In this document: positions 45,760 to 53,734 of the stretch, piece after piece
Position numbering within the stretch: the stretch's first letter is position 1
Layout: each line of letters begins with the position of its first letter
DNA from: an uncultured Clostridia bacterium
GTDB lineage: Bacteria > Bacillota > Clostridia > Oscillospirales > CAG-272
Direction: 5' to 3'
Length of the DNA: 64,000 nt
Assembly: GCA_947626065.1 (NCBI GenBank)
Contig: CANQQT010000002.1
Location: 1 to 64,000 of the forward strand
The notes under the pieces: generated by a model
Seen by the model: the letters and a program-made list of their open reading frames with translations, nothing else
Databases searched by the model: none
Told to the model about the DNA's origin: nothing
Position numbers and translations under genes: made by a program

Positions 45760-46034
45760 AAAAGGAAAAGAGGCGGTCGCACGGGAAGAAAAACCTGTGC
45801 GGTCGCCCCTTTTCTATGCGTCAGCGCGTGGCCCGCGCTTCCGGCAGGACAGGCGCGGGAAAGCGGCTCAACCTCTCCAAAATTGCCGAAAAGGCGAAGG
45901 ACGTTTCCGTTCGGATGCATCCGCTCGGATTCGTCCGCGGCGGATGTGTCCACGCCCGGATACGGAAAAAGCGTTTTTCTCCGTCTTTTCCGTCGAAACG
46001 CTCGACACCCATTTCTCGCGGTAGGCAAGCGTAA

Positions 46035-46105
46035 GCACGCAAGTGCCAATATGCACGTGCCAATACGCAGCGCCAATACGCAAGTGCCAATATGCACGCG
46101 CCGAT
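46035..46105. repeat. 13-14 bp tandem repeat (GCACGTGCCAATAY)
   Basis: gcacgcaagtgccaatatgcacgtgccaatacgcagcgccaatacgcaagtgccaatatgcacgcgcc. Confidence 0.85.
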
Positions 46106-46178
46106 CCGCCGAAAAAGCTCCTCCACCTCTCCGGAATTGCCAAAAGAGGCAACGCCCCGCGGGGAATACGGCCCGCTT

Positions 46179-46748
46179 TCAGTCCTTCCCCAAAAACAGA
46201 GGCCTTCCCTGCCTTCCGGCCTTCGCCTCTCTCAGACAGTCCCCGATCCTCTCAAAATCCGCCACCAGAGAATGCGGCTTGTTTTCGGGATCGTCCTGAC
46301 GCATCGGAACGAAATACACGTTCTTCTTTTCAAGAAGGGAGGCGATGTTTTTCAGATTCGCGGAGAGCGCGTCGTTGGAGGCGAGGGCGATAAGAAGGGG
46401 ACGGGAGCGCCGCAGATGGGCCTTCGCCGCCATGGTCACCGGCGTATCGGTGATCCCCGCCGCCAGCTTCGCCAGCGTGTTCCCCGTACAAGGAGCAACG
46501 ACAAGGGCCTCAAGGGGGATTTTCGGCCCGAGAGGCTCGGCGTCCTCAATCGTAAGAACCGGCTCCCTGCCGCAGATTTCCTTTATCTCCCGGAGGAAGT
46601 CCTCCGCCCTCCCGAAGCGGGTATTCAGCGTCGCGGCGTGAAAGCTGAGAATCGGAAGAAGCGCCTCCCCCGCCTCCGCCAGCCGCCGGAGCTGCTCTAC
46701 CGACTGCCGAAGGGTACAGAAGGATCCGCAGAAAGCATAACCTACCAT
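46179..46748 (-). CDS. dpaB: Dipicolinate synthase subunit B
   Basis: MVGYAFCGSFCTLRQSVEQLRRLAEAG...LVVAPCTGNTLAKLAAGITDTPVTMAAKAHLR flavoprotein-like; adjacent to dpaA. Confidence 0.95.
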   Translation of the reverse strand: MVGYAFCGSFCTLRQSVEQLRRLAEAGEALLPILSFHAATLNTRFGRAEDFLREIKEICGREPVLTIEDAEPLGPKIPLEALVVAPCTGNTLAKLAAGITDTPVTMAAKAHLRRSRPLLIALASNDALSANLKNIASLLEKKNVYFVPMRQDDPENKPHSLVADFERIGDCLREAKAGRQGRPLFLGKD

Positions 46749-47614
46749 AGCCCTTCCTCCTCCAGCTTTTCGCTCAGACACCGGGCGATGATTCTTCCGG
46801 CAGTGACCGGCGCGACCTTTCCGGGAATGGAAAGCGCCGTGATGACGCGCACCCCACAGCGAAGCGCCGCGGAGCCGTCCACGCCTCCCGGCCGGGAGGC
46901 AAGGTCGATGACGAACGCCTCCTTTTTTATCACCGAAAGGGCCTCCTCCCCCAGCACGGTCTGCGGCACCGTATTGAAGAGGACGTCGGCCTCTCCGGCG
47001 ACCTCCCGAAGGCTCGCGAAGGAAACGGCCTCATAGCCGTAAATCTCCGAAAGCGCCCGGTCCTTGGCGCTCCTGCTCACCGCCGTCACCTTGGCCCCGA
47101 AGGCGTGAAGCAGGCGGCAGAGCGTCTTTCCGACTCTGCCGAAGCCCAGAACAACGGCGCGGCAGCCGTTCAGCGTTATCTTCATATTTCCCATAGCGAT
47201 GGCGACGGCGCCCTCCGCGGTAGGAACCGAATTCATGAGATTGAAGCGCTCGTCTTCGCAGAGGTCGAAAACCTTCACCCCTTTTTCTTTAAGGCTCTTT
47301 TCCGTCCCCGCCGGGAAGCGCCCGCCCGCCGCGATGCGCACGCCGCTTCCCACGCTTTCGACCAGCTCCTCCGGCGTCAGCTTCTCCTTTGAAAAGGGCA
47401 TATTGAGGTACTCTCCCTTGGTCACCGGGATCGGAAGCAGTAAAAGGTCGGACTCTTTCAGTGCCTCCTCCTTTGTCATCGAGGGAAGCCGGACGTACTC
47501 GCTGTCAAATCCGTAAAAGGAAACCGAAAAGCCGGCCTTTGACAGCTCCTCGGCCGCGGAAATCTGACGGAGATCTCCGCCGATCACCGCCACGTTCATT
47601 TTTGTGCGGCTCAT
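46742..47614 (-). CDS. dpaA: Dipicolinate synthase subunit A
   Basis: VAVIGGDLRQISAAEELSKAGFSVSFYGFD...NCRAVVLGFGRVGKTLCRLLHAFGAKVTAVSRS-like Rossmann region...VIDLASRPGGVD. Confidence 0.95.
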   Translation of the reverse strand: MSRTKMNVAVIGGDLRQISAAEELSKAGFSVSFYGFDSEYVRLPSMTKEEALKESDLLLLPIPVTKGEYLNMPFSKEKLTPEELVESVGSGVRIAAGGRFPAGTEKSLKEKGVKVFDLCEDERFNLMNSVPTAEGAVAIAMGNMKITLNGCRAVVLGFGRVGKTLCRLLHAFGAKVTAVSRSAKDRALSEIYGYEAVSFASLREVAGEADVLFNTVPQTVLGEEALSVIKKEAFVIDLASRPGGVDGSAALRCGVRVITALSIPGKVAPVTAGRIIARCLSEKLEEEGLW

Positions 47615-47759
47615 TTTTTCTCCTCTCTTTGCTTTGAGATTCCGGGCGACGCCGGCGCAAAAACGGCGCCGAGCCGCCCATAACAGTCTATGCCCCGGGA
47701 ATTTTTCGGTGACCGGAGGAAGGGAAAGCGCCCCTTCCGATACTTTTTTCAAAAAACTA

Positions 47760-47788
47760 TTGACAAATTCCTTCATTTATGATATAAT
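47760..47788 (+). promoter_or_regulatory. Promoter of the tRNA pair
   Basis: TTGACA 47760-47765, 17 bp, TATAAT 47783-47788. Confidence 0.9.
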
Positions 47789-47817
47789 CTTTAAGCGTTT
47801 TTGGAAGACGCGGTTTC

Positions 47818-47894
47818 GGCGGAATAGCTCAGCTGGCTAGAGCAATCGGTTCATACCCGATAGGTCGTGGGTTCAAGTCCAACTTCCGCTACCA
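47818..47894 (+). tRNA. tRNA-Met (CAT anticodon)
   Basis: GGCGGAATAGCTCAGCTGGCTAGAGCAATCGGTTCATACCCGATAGGTCGTGGGTTCAAGTCCAACTTCCGCTACCA; complete cloverleaf with encoded CCA. Confidence 0.96.
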
Positions 47895-47896
47895 TC

Positions 47897-47971
47897 GGCC
47901 CGGTGGTCAAGAGGCTAAGACACCGCCCTTTCACGGCGGTAACAGGGGTTCGATTCCCCTCCGGGTCACCA
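47897..47971 (+). tRNA. tRNA-Glu (TTC anticodon)
   Basis: GGCCCGGTGGTCAAGAGGCTAAGACACCGCCCTTTCACGGCGGTAACAGGGGTTCGATTCCCCTCCGGGTCACCA; encoded CCA. Confidence 0.96.
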
Positions 47972-47979
47972 AAAGAAGC

Positions 47980-48028
47980 AAATCCGAACGGTTTCGTCAA
48001 TCGAAATCGGTTCGGATTTGTTTTTTTC
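47980..48028 (+). terminator. Intrinsic terminator of the tRNA operon
   Basis: AAATCCGAACggtttcgtcaatcgaaatcgGTTCGGATTTGTTTTTTT. Confidence 0.9.
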
Positions 48029-48417
48029 GCGGAGCTTTAAACCGGTAATTTCCCGCCGTTTCGGGGCGGGGCCGTGCGCCTCGCTCTTTCCCTTTGCCTT
48101 TTTCGGGCCGTTCGGCGCTTCTTTTCAGCCATGGGAGCGCAAATAAAAGGACTGTCCGCGAAGGAACGGGACTGAACCTGCGCGGGGCTTTCTTTCTCTT
48201 GCGCATAGGCAAAGAGGCGCGGCGGAGAACAGCGGCTGAACGGAGCGTTCTTTGCCCGCTTTTCCCTTCCCGCGCCTAAAAATCCCCCACGCGGCGTTTT
48301 TTCTCCGAAAATTTAGTGAAAAAACCGCTCTCTCCCGGTATTTTCCTGAGAAAAGCCGTTGATTTTTTCCCGCGTTTATGATACAATAGAAAGAGATTTT
48401 AAGAAAGGAGGAAAAAT

Positions 48418-49206
48418 ATGTTCGGTTTTCTGAAAAAGAAAAAAACGCTGTCCGGCAAGCCGAGAGCCATTGCCTTTGTCGATTACGAGCACTGGTTTAT
48501 CTCTCTTGATAAAATGTATCACACCCGCCCGGATATCAAGGCGTGGCGCAATGAGCTGTCTCAGTCCTTTGAAATGCAGGAGATCATTTTCTTCGCGGAT
48601 TTTTCCAATCCCTCTCTCCGCACAGAGATTCCCCGAATCCGCGAGGTCTCCAATTATATCATTGAGACGCAGAATACCGCTCCGAATCACAAAAAAGATT
48701 TTACCGATTTTATCATGCTCGACCACATTTATCAAAAGGCCTTCAACTCTCCCGATATCAGCGTTTTTCTTCTCTTCTCCGGCGACGGCCACTTCAACTC
48801 CGTCACCAACTACCTGATTTCTCAGCTGAGGAAAACGGTCGGCGTCTACGCCGTCCGGGGCGCGATGAGCACACAGCTCCGCAACACGGCGAGCTGGGTA
48901 GAGTTGGTTCCGAAGATAGAGGATCCCCATCTTGCCGTCTACCGCATGATTCTGAAAAACCTGAAAAATCTTCAGGCGAACGCGGAGGCGTCGGGGAAAA
49001 AGCTCTATCCTTCCTTCTGGGCCACCGTGGAATCGGTTGCCCGGCTGAACGGACTCCGGCGGAAGGACGTCGCGGAGGCGCTCCGCTCCCTTTTGGAAAA
49101 GGGGTACGCCTCTCAGAACGAAGTGACGCTTTCGGAAGGGAAGAAGATTCAGACCCTCGTCGTTGACTGGAAAAAATGCAAAAACGACGGAATCTGGAAC
49201 GGGTAA
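48418..49206 (+). CDS. NYN (PIN-like) domain protein with C-terminal winged-helix-like region
   Basis: AIAFVDYEHWFISLDKMY...KDFTDFIMLDHIYQKAFNSPDISVFLLFSGDGHFNSVTNYLISQLRKTVGVYAVRGAMSTQL; C-term YPSFWATVESVARLNGLRRKDVAEALRSLLEKGYA. Confidence 0.88.
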   Translation: MFGFLKKKKTLSGKPRAIAFVDYEHWFISLDKMYHTRPDIKAWRNELSQSFEMQEIIFFADFSNPSLRTEIPRIREVSNYIIETQNTAPNHKKDFTDFIMLDHIYQKAFNSPDISVFLLFSGDGHFNSVTNYLISQLRKTVGVYAVRGAMSTQLRNTASWVELVPKIEDPHLAVYRMILKNLKNLQANAEASGKKLYPSFWATVESVARLNGLRRKDVAEALRSLLEKGYASQNEVTLSEGKKIQTLVVDWKKCKNDGIWNG

Positions 49207-49233
49207 GACCTTTTCTTCCCGGTCACAGGCATC

Positions 49234-49267
49234 AAAAAAGGCTGTCGCCGCGGCGATAGCCTTTTTG
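49234..49267 (+). terminator. Intrinsic terminator
   Basis: AAAAAAGGCTgTCGCCgcGGCGAtAGCCTTTTTG. Confidence 0.85.
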
Positions 49268-49275
49268 CTGTTCTT

Positions 49276-50331
49276 TCAGATTTCGGTGTGAATGACCTGA
49301 TTTTTCCCGGCACTTTCAAAGACGGTTTCCATCAGCTTCATCACGCGGCGCATCTCCTCATGCGTGACGATCTGGGGCTCCTTGCCGTCAATGGCGCGGC
49401 AGAAATTTCGGTAGAAATCGTGCACGTCGGACTCCGGGACAGGAACCTCGAAGCTCTCCACCGTATCGGAATCCCGAGGCGCCATGGTCTTGGTAAGACC
49501 CGACTCGGCGCGGATCGGAAGGGCGTCCTTTTCAAGAGCGCTTCTCTTCACCACCGCGCGCAGCGGCTGATTCCAGTCGTCGATCACCGCCGTGCCCGCC
49601 GTGCCCCTTACGTAGAAGCGGGGCAGATTGATATAATTGTTGGTTCCCACCTCCACAGTATAGAAAACGCCATTTTCAAAGCCGAGGACGATGTGACAGC
49701 CGTCGTCCACCTCCTGCGAGGTGATGTGATCCAGTCTTGCGTAGACGCTTGTGACCTTGACGCCTTCAAAAATCATGATCGCCTGATCGATCAGATGCAC
49801 GCCCCAGTCGAGGACCATGCCGCCGCCCTGCTCTTTTCTCCTTCTCCAGTCGCCGGGAATCCCCCGCGAGCCGTGAACCCGGGATTCGATCGAAACAATT
49901 CTTCCGATTCTCCCGTTCCGGCAGAGGTCGGCCACCCGCAGCTTATCGGTGTCCCACCGGCGGTTCTGATGAACGGTAAAGAGCTTTCCGGTGCGCTCGG
50001 AGGCCGCGATCATCTCCTCAAGCTCTGCCGAGCTCAGCGCCGCCGGCTTCTCGCAGACGACGTGCTTTCCGGCCTCAAGCGCGGCAATCACGATATCCTT
50101 GTGAAAATTGTTCGGCGTCGCCACCGTCACAAGCTCAATTTTGGGGTCGGAAAGAAGCGCCTCCATCGTTTCGTAGGCAAAAACGCCGTCGGCCCTCGCC
50201 TTTTCGCGCCTTTCCGGCTTGACGTCATAGATTCCGACAAGGTTCAGAACGTCGCTTTTTTCGGCGCGGCGGCAGTGGAAGCCGCTTCCGATCCCGCCGT
50301 AACCGATCACGGCAAAATTTTTCTTCTCCAT
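49276..50331 (-). CDS. Gfo/Idh/MocA family oxidoreductase
   Basis: MEKKNFAVIGYGGIGSGFHCRRAEKSDVLNLVGIYDV...VTVATPNNFHKDIVIAALEAGKHVVCEKPAALSSAELEEMI. Confidence 0.94.
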   Translation of the reverse strand: MEKKNFAVIGYGGIGSGFHCRRAEKSDVLNLVGIYDVKPERREKARADGVFAYETMEALLSDPKIELVTVATPNNFHKDIVIAALEAGKHVVCEKPAALSSAELEEMIAASERTGKLFTVHQNRRWDTDKLRVADLCRNGRIGRIVSIESRVHGSRGIPGDWRRRKEQGGGMVLDWGVHLIDQAIMIFEGVKVTSVYARLDHITSQEVDDGCHIVLGFENGVFYTVEVGTNNYINLPRFYVRGTAGTAVIDDWNQPLRAVVKRSALEKDALPIRAESGLTKTMAPRDSDTVESFEVPVPESDVHDFYRNFCRAIDGKEPQIVTHEEMRRVMKLMETVFESAGKNQVIHTEI

Positions 50332-50351
50332 AATCCGAATTCCTTTCGAGT

Positions 50352-51161
50352 TTAAAGAAGGCTGGCCCACAGCGCGGCGTTTTCCACCCACTTGCAGAGG
50401 CGCGGATCGTCCCTCCAATGGGCGGTTCCGTCGGTGATTTCGTTGGCGAGCGCCATCCCGTGCGCCCCCTTCGGATAAATGTGAAGCTCAAAGGGGATCT
50501 TGGCGGTCGCGCAGGCATCCGCCATCCGGAGGGAATTTTTCACGTTCACCGCCCCGTCGCTTGCCGTGTGGACAAGATAGAGCGGGCAGGTATCGGGGCC
50601 GACCCGGTTCTCAAGGCTCACCTCCTCCAGCTGTTCCTCGCTGGGGGTGTCGGTGCCGAGAAGCTCCCGGAAGGAGGGCTTATGCGCGACGGTGGGATCG
50701 CCGCTGATGACGGGGTAAATCAACATGGCCCCCGTCGGCTTGTTGGTTCCGTACTCCATCGGAACGGCGTCGTAGATCTCCTGCCGGTTCCACATCGTGG
50801 CAAGAGATGCGGCCAGATGCCCGCCCGCCGAGAAGCCGACGACAAACACCTTGTCCCGGTCAATTCCGTACCGGTCGGCGTTGTCGCGGATATACTTCAT
50901 CGCCGCCGACGCCTCGATCAGCTGATAGGGGAAGGTTCTGGTTCTCCTCACCGAATAGTGAAGGACAAAGGCCTGATAGCCATACGGGAGGAAGGCCTGT
51001 GCGACCGGCTCTCCCTCACGGTCGGAGCAGACCGTATAATATCCGCCGCCGGGAATGACGAGGATTGCCTTTCTCTTATAGCCCTCGCGGATATCCGCTA
51101 TATACGTTTCAAGATAAACGTCCTCATCCCCGGGATAAAGGGAAATTTTTTCACAGATCAT
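50352..51161 (-). CDS. Alpha/beta hydrolase (acetyl esterase-like)
   Basis: KAILVIPGGGYYTVCSDREGEPVAQAFLPYGYQAFVLHYSV...DKVFVVGFSAGGHLAASLATMW...HIYPKGAHGMALAN. Confidence 0.92.
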   Translation of the reverse strand: MICEKISLYPGDEDVYLETYIADIREGYKRKAILVIPGGGYYTVCSDREGEPVAQAFLPYGYQAFVLHYSVRRTRTFPYQLIEASAAMKYIRDNADRYGIDRDKVFVVGFSAGGHLAASLATMWNRQEIYDAVPMEYGTNKPTGAMLIYPVISGDPTVAHKPSFRELLGTDTPSEEQLEEVSLENRVGPDTCPLYLVHTASDGAVNVKNSLRMADACATAKIPFELHIYPKGAHGMALANEITDGTAHWRDDPRLCKWVENAALWASLL

Positions 51162-51273
51162 TTAGAAAACACTCCTTTGAAATTGTTGCCTTTTTTCTCG
51201 ATATTATACGCCGGTAAAACGGCAGACAGTTCCCGCACCTGTTGTCTTTGTGCGGGAACTGTAAATCGGTATT

Positions 51274-52242
51274 TTACGCCCAGCTGATGGTGCGGGGCTT
51301 CACCTCGGTAATCAGAAGGGGCTTCAGGAAGTCCACCGCCTTCTTCAACCCTTCCGCCACCGTCATCAGGCTGTCCTCGTGCTCGATGGAGAGAACGCCC
51401 TCGTAGCCGACCAGGCGGAGCGCCGAGATAAAGTCGCGCCAATAGGATTCCGAATGGCCGTAACCGACCGTGCGGAAGATCCAGGAGCGATGGTACTCGT
51501 CCGTATAGGGCTTGGTGTCAAGCACGCCGTTGCGGGAGGTATTATAGTCGTCCACCTTCGTATCCTTGGCGTGCACGTGATAGATGGCGCCCTTCAGCTC
51601 ACGGACGGCGGCGACGGGATCGACGCCTTGCCAGATGAGGTGCGAGGGGTCGAGGTTGGCGCCGACGGTATCGCCGACGGCGGCACGGAGCTTCAGGAGC
51701 GTTTCGGGATTGTAGACGCAGAAGCCGGGATGCATCTCAAAGGCGATTTTCGTCACGCCGTGCTCCTTCGCGAAGGCTGCGGTCTGCTGCCAGTAGGGGA
51801 CAAGCACGTCCTCCCACTGCCATTTCAGAATTTTGAGGAAGTCCTCCGGCCACGGGCAGGTGACCCAGTTCGGATACTGCGCGCCCTCGTGATCGCCCGG
51901 GCAACCCGAGAAGGTGATCACCGTGTCGATTTCGAGCTTTTCGGCAAGAAGAACCGCGTTGCGGAAATCGGAATCAAAGGCCTTGGCCTTCTCGGGATTG
52001 GGATGAACGGGATTGCCGTGCGCGGCAAGCGCACAGATCGAAATGTTATAGGCATTGAAGGTCTCGCGGAATTTATAGAAGGCGGTCTTATCCTGGAGAA
52101 GCACCGCAGGGTCGCACTGCGCCTTTCCGGGATAGCCTCCCGCGCCGATTTCCACGGTATCGACGCCGAGCGACTGCATAAGCGCCAGAACCTCTTCCAG
52201 CGTCTTTTTTCTGTACAGATTCGCAAGCACACTGAGCTTCAT
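51274..52242 (-). CDS. Sugar phosphate isomerase/epimerase (xylose isomerase-like TIM barrel)
   Basis: EEVLALMQSLGVDTVEIGAGGYPGKAQCDP...IAFEMHPGFCVYNPETLLKLRAAVGDTVGANLDPSHLIWQGVDPVAAVRELKGAIYHVHAKDTK. Confidence 0.93.
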   Translation of the reverse strand: MKLSVLANLYRKKTLEEVLALMQSLGVDTVEIGAGGYPGKAQCDPAVLLQDKTAFYKFRETFNAYNISICALAAHGNPVHPNPEKAKAFDSDFRNAVLLAEKLEIDTVITFSGCPGDHEGAQYPNWVTCPWPEDFLKILKWQWEDVLVPYWQQTAAFAKEHGVTKIAFEMHPGFCVYNPETLLKLRAAVGDTVGANLDPSHLIWQGVDPVAAVRELKGAIYHVHAKDTKVDDYNTSRNGVLDTKPYTDEYHRSWIFRTVGYGHSESYWRDFISALRLVGYEGVLSIEHEDSLMTVAEGLKKAVDFLKPLLITEVKPRTISWA

Positions 52243-52391
52243 GATTCAGTCTCCTTTCATGATACAAGCGGCGAAATCGCCTCGCCGGGCCGCCGGAGCG
52301 TTTTTTCCGACCGACTGAGGCGAAACGGCTTCCGCCGACCTGACGGAATGTTCGATTTCCTACAGACTATGGCCAAGCGGTTTCTTTCCGA

Positions 52392-53489
52392 TCAGTTTTC
52401 AAACCGGTAAAGCTCGCCGGTCTTTGCCGAGGTGTAAATGCCTTCGAGGATTCTCGTCACGCAATAAGCCTCTTCCGGATCGACGGAGGGCTTGGTTCCC
52501 TTCCGGATGGCGTCGTAGAAGAGACGGGCTTCCCGCACGCCGGGGGTGTCGTTGGCGTTGCCGCTGTAGAAATCGACGCCTCCCGCCGCCATGCTGACGT
52601 CGGTGCGGTACTGCCGTCCGCCGCGCACGCCGTTGATGACGACGCCGCCGTCCAGCATATCGCCGCCGGCCTTGGTTCCGCAGACGCTTGTCACCGCTTC
52701 CCGGACGTCAAGGGTGTTCAGCGCCCAGGAGGAGCGGAGCATGATGGTGGCGCCGTTCTCCATTACGACGAAGCCGAAGGCGGAATCCTCCACCGTGAAC
52801 TTGGCGGGATCCCAGTCGCCCCACGCGTTGGCGGAATGGGTATCGCCGTTCAGCTTATGGTAGGTAGTGCCCACGCAGTATTTCGGGCGATAGTTGTTCA
52901 TCACCCAGAGCGTCAGGTCAAGGGCATGGGTGCCGATGTCGATCAGAGGCCCGCCGCCCTGCTCGTATTCGTTGAGGAAAACGCCCCAGGTCGGAACCGC
53001 ACGACGGCGGATGGCAATGGCGTTTGCGTAGTAGATCTCCCCGAAGGTTCCGGCGTCGGCCTCCTGCTTCAGGTAGAGGGAATCGTTTCTCTGCCGGTTC
53101 TGATAACCGATGGTGAGAATCTTTCCGGTGCGCTTGGCGGCGTCGACCATTTTCTTCGCCTCGACGGAATTGATGGCCATCGGCTTTTCGCAGATGACGT
53201 GCTTTCCGGCCTCCAGCGCGTCAACGGTAATGAAGCTGTGGGAACGGTTGGGGGTGCAGACGTGTACCGCCTCGATCTCCGGGTCGGCAAGAAGCTGCCG
53301 GTAGTCGGTATAGACCTTGGCCCCCTCGGCGCCGTATGCGGCCGCCGCCTTCTTCGCCTTTGCCTCGATGATATCGCAGAAAGCGACCATCTGTACGTCG
53401 GGAAGCTGTTTGAGAGAGGGCATATGCTTGCCGTTGGCAATGCCTCCGCAACCGATGATGCCCACCTTAATGACGCGTGCATTCTCCAT
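52392..53489 (-). CDS. Gfo/Idh/MocA family oxidoreductase
   Basis: VIKVGIIGCGGIANGKHMPSLKQLPDVQMVAFCDI...EAVHVCTPNRSHSFITVDALEAGKHVICEKPMAINSVEAKKMVD. Confidence 0.95.
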   Translation of the reverse strand: MENARVIKVGIIGCGGIANGKHMPSLKQLPDVQMVAFCDIIEAKAKKAAAAYGAEGAKVYTDYRQLLADPEIEAVHVCTPNRSHSFITVDALEAGKHVICEKPMAINSVEAKKMVDAAKRTGKILTIGYQNRQRNDSLYLKQEADAGTFGEIYYANAIAIRRRAVPTWGVFLNEYEQGGGPLIDIGTHALDLTLWVMNNYRPKYCVGTTYHKLNGDTHSANAWGDWDPAKFTVEDSAFGFVVMENGATIMLRSSWALNTLDVREAVTSVCGTKAGGDMLDGGVVINGVRGGRQYRTDVSMAAGGVDFYSGNANDTPGVREARLFYDAIRKGTKPSVDPEEAYCVTRILEGIYTSAKTGELYRFEN

Positions 53490-53555
53490 TTTTCAAATCT
53501 CCTTTATCCTTGCGCCGCAGGGAATTTTTCACGGCGCTTTATGGTTCTAGAGGTT

Positions 53556-53596
53556 ATTATAACCCAATATTCGGAAGGTGTCAACATCCGATATTG
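53556..53596 (-). promoter_or_regulatory. Promoter plus candidate operator for the Gfo/Idh-TIM barrel-esterase-Gfo/Idh operon
   Basis: Minus strand TTGACA (53579-53584), 17 bp, TATAAT (53556-53561); inverted repeat CAATATTCGGA-N11-TCCGATATTG at 53565-53596. Confidence 0.8.
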
Positions 53597-53734
53597 CTGT
53601 TTTTCGGGTTTATTTTGCTTATTTTCTCCCAATTCCGATAGGTCGGAAAAACCGCCTGCCGTCCTCTCCCACCGGAAGCGAAAAGGCGGCGAAAAAGAGA
53701 AGGCGGCGGAGCTTTTCCGTCGCCTTCTTTGCGT

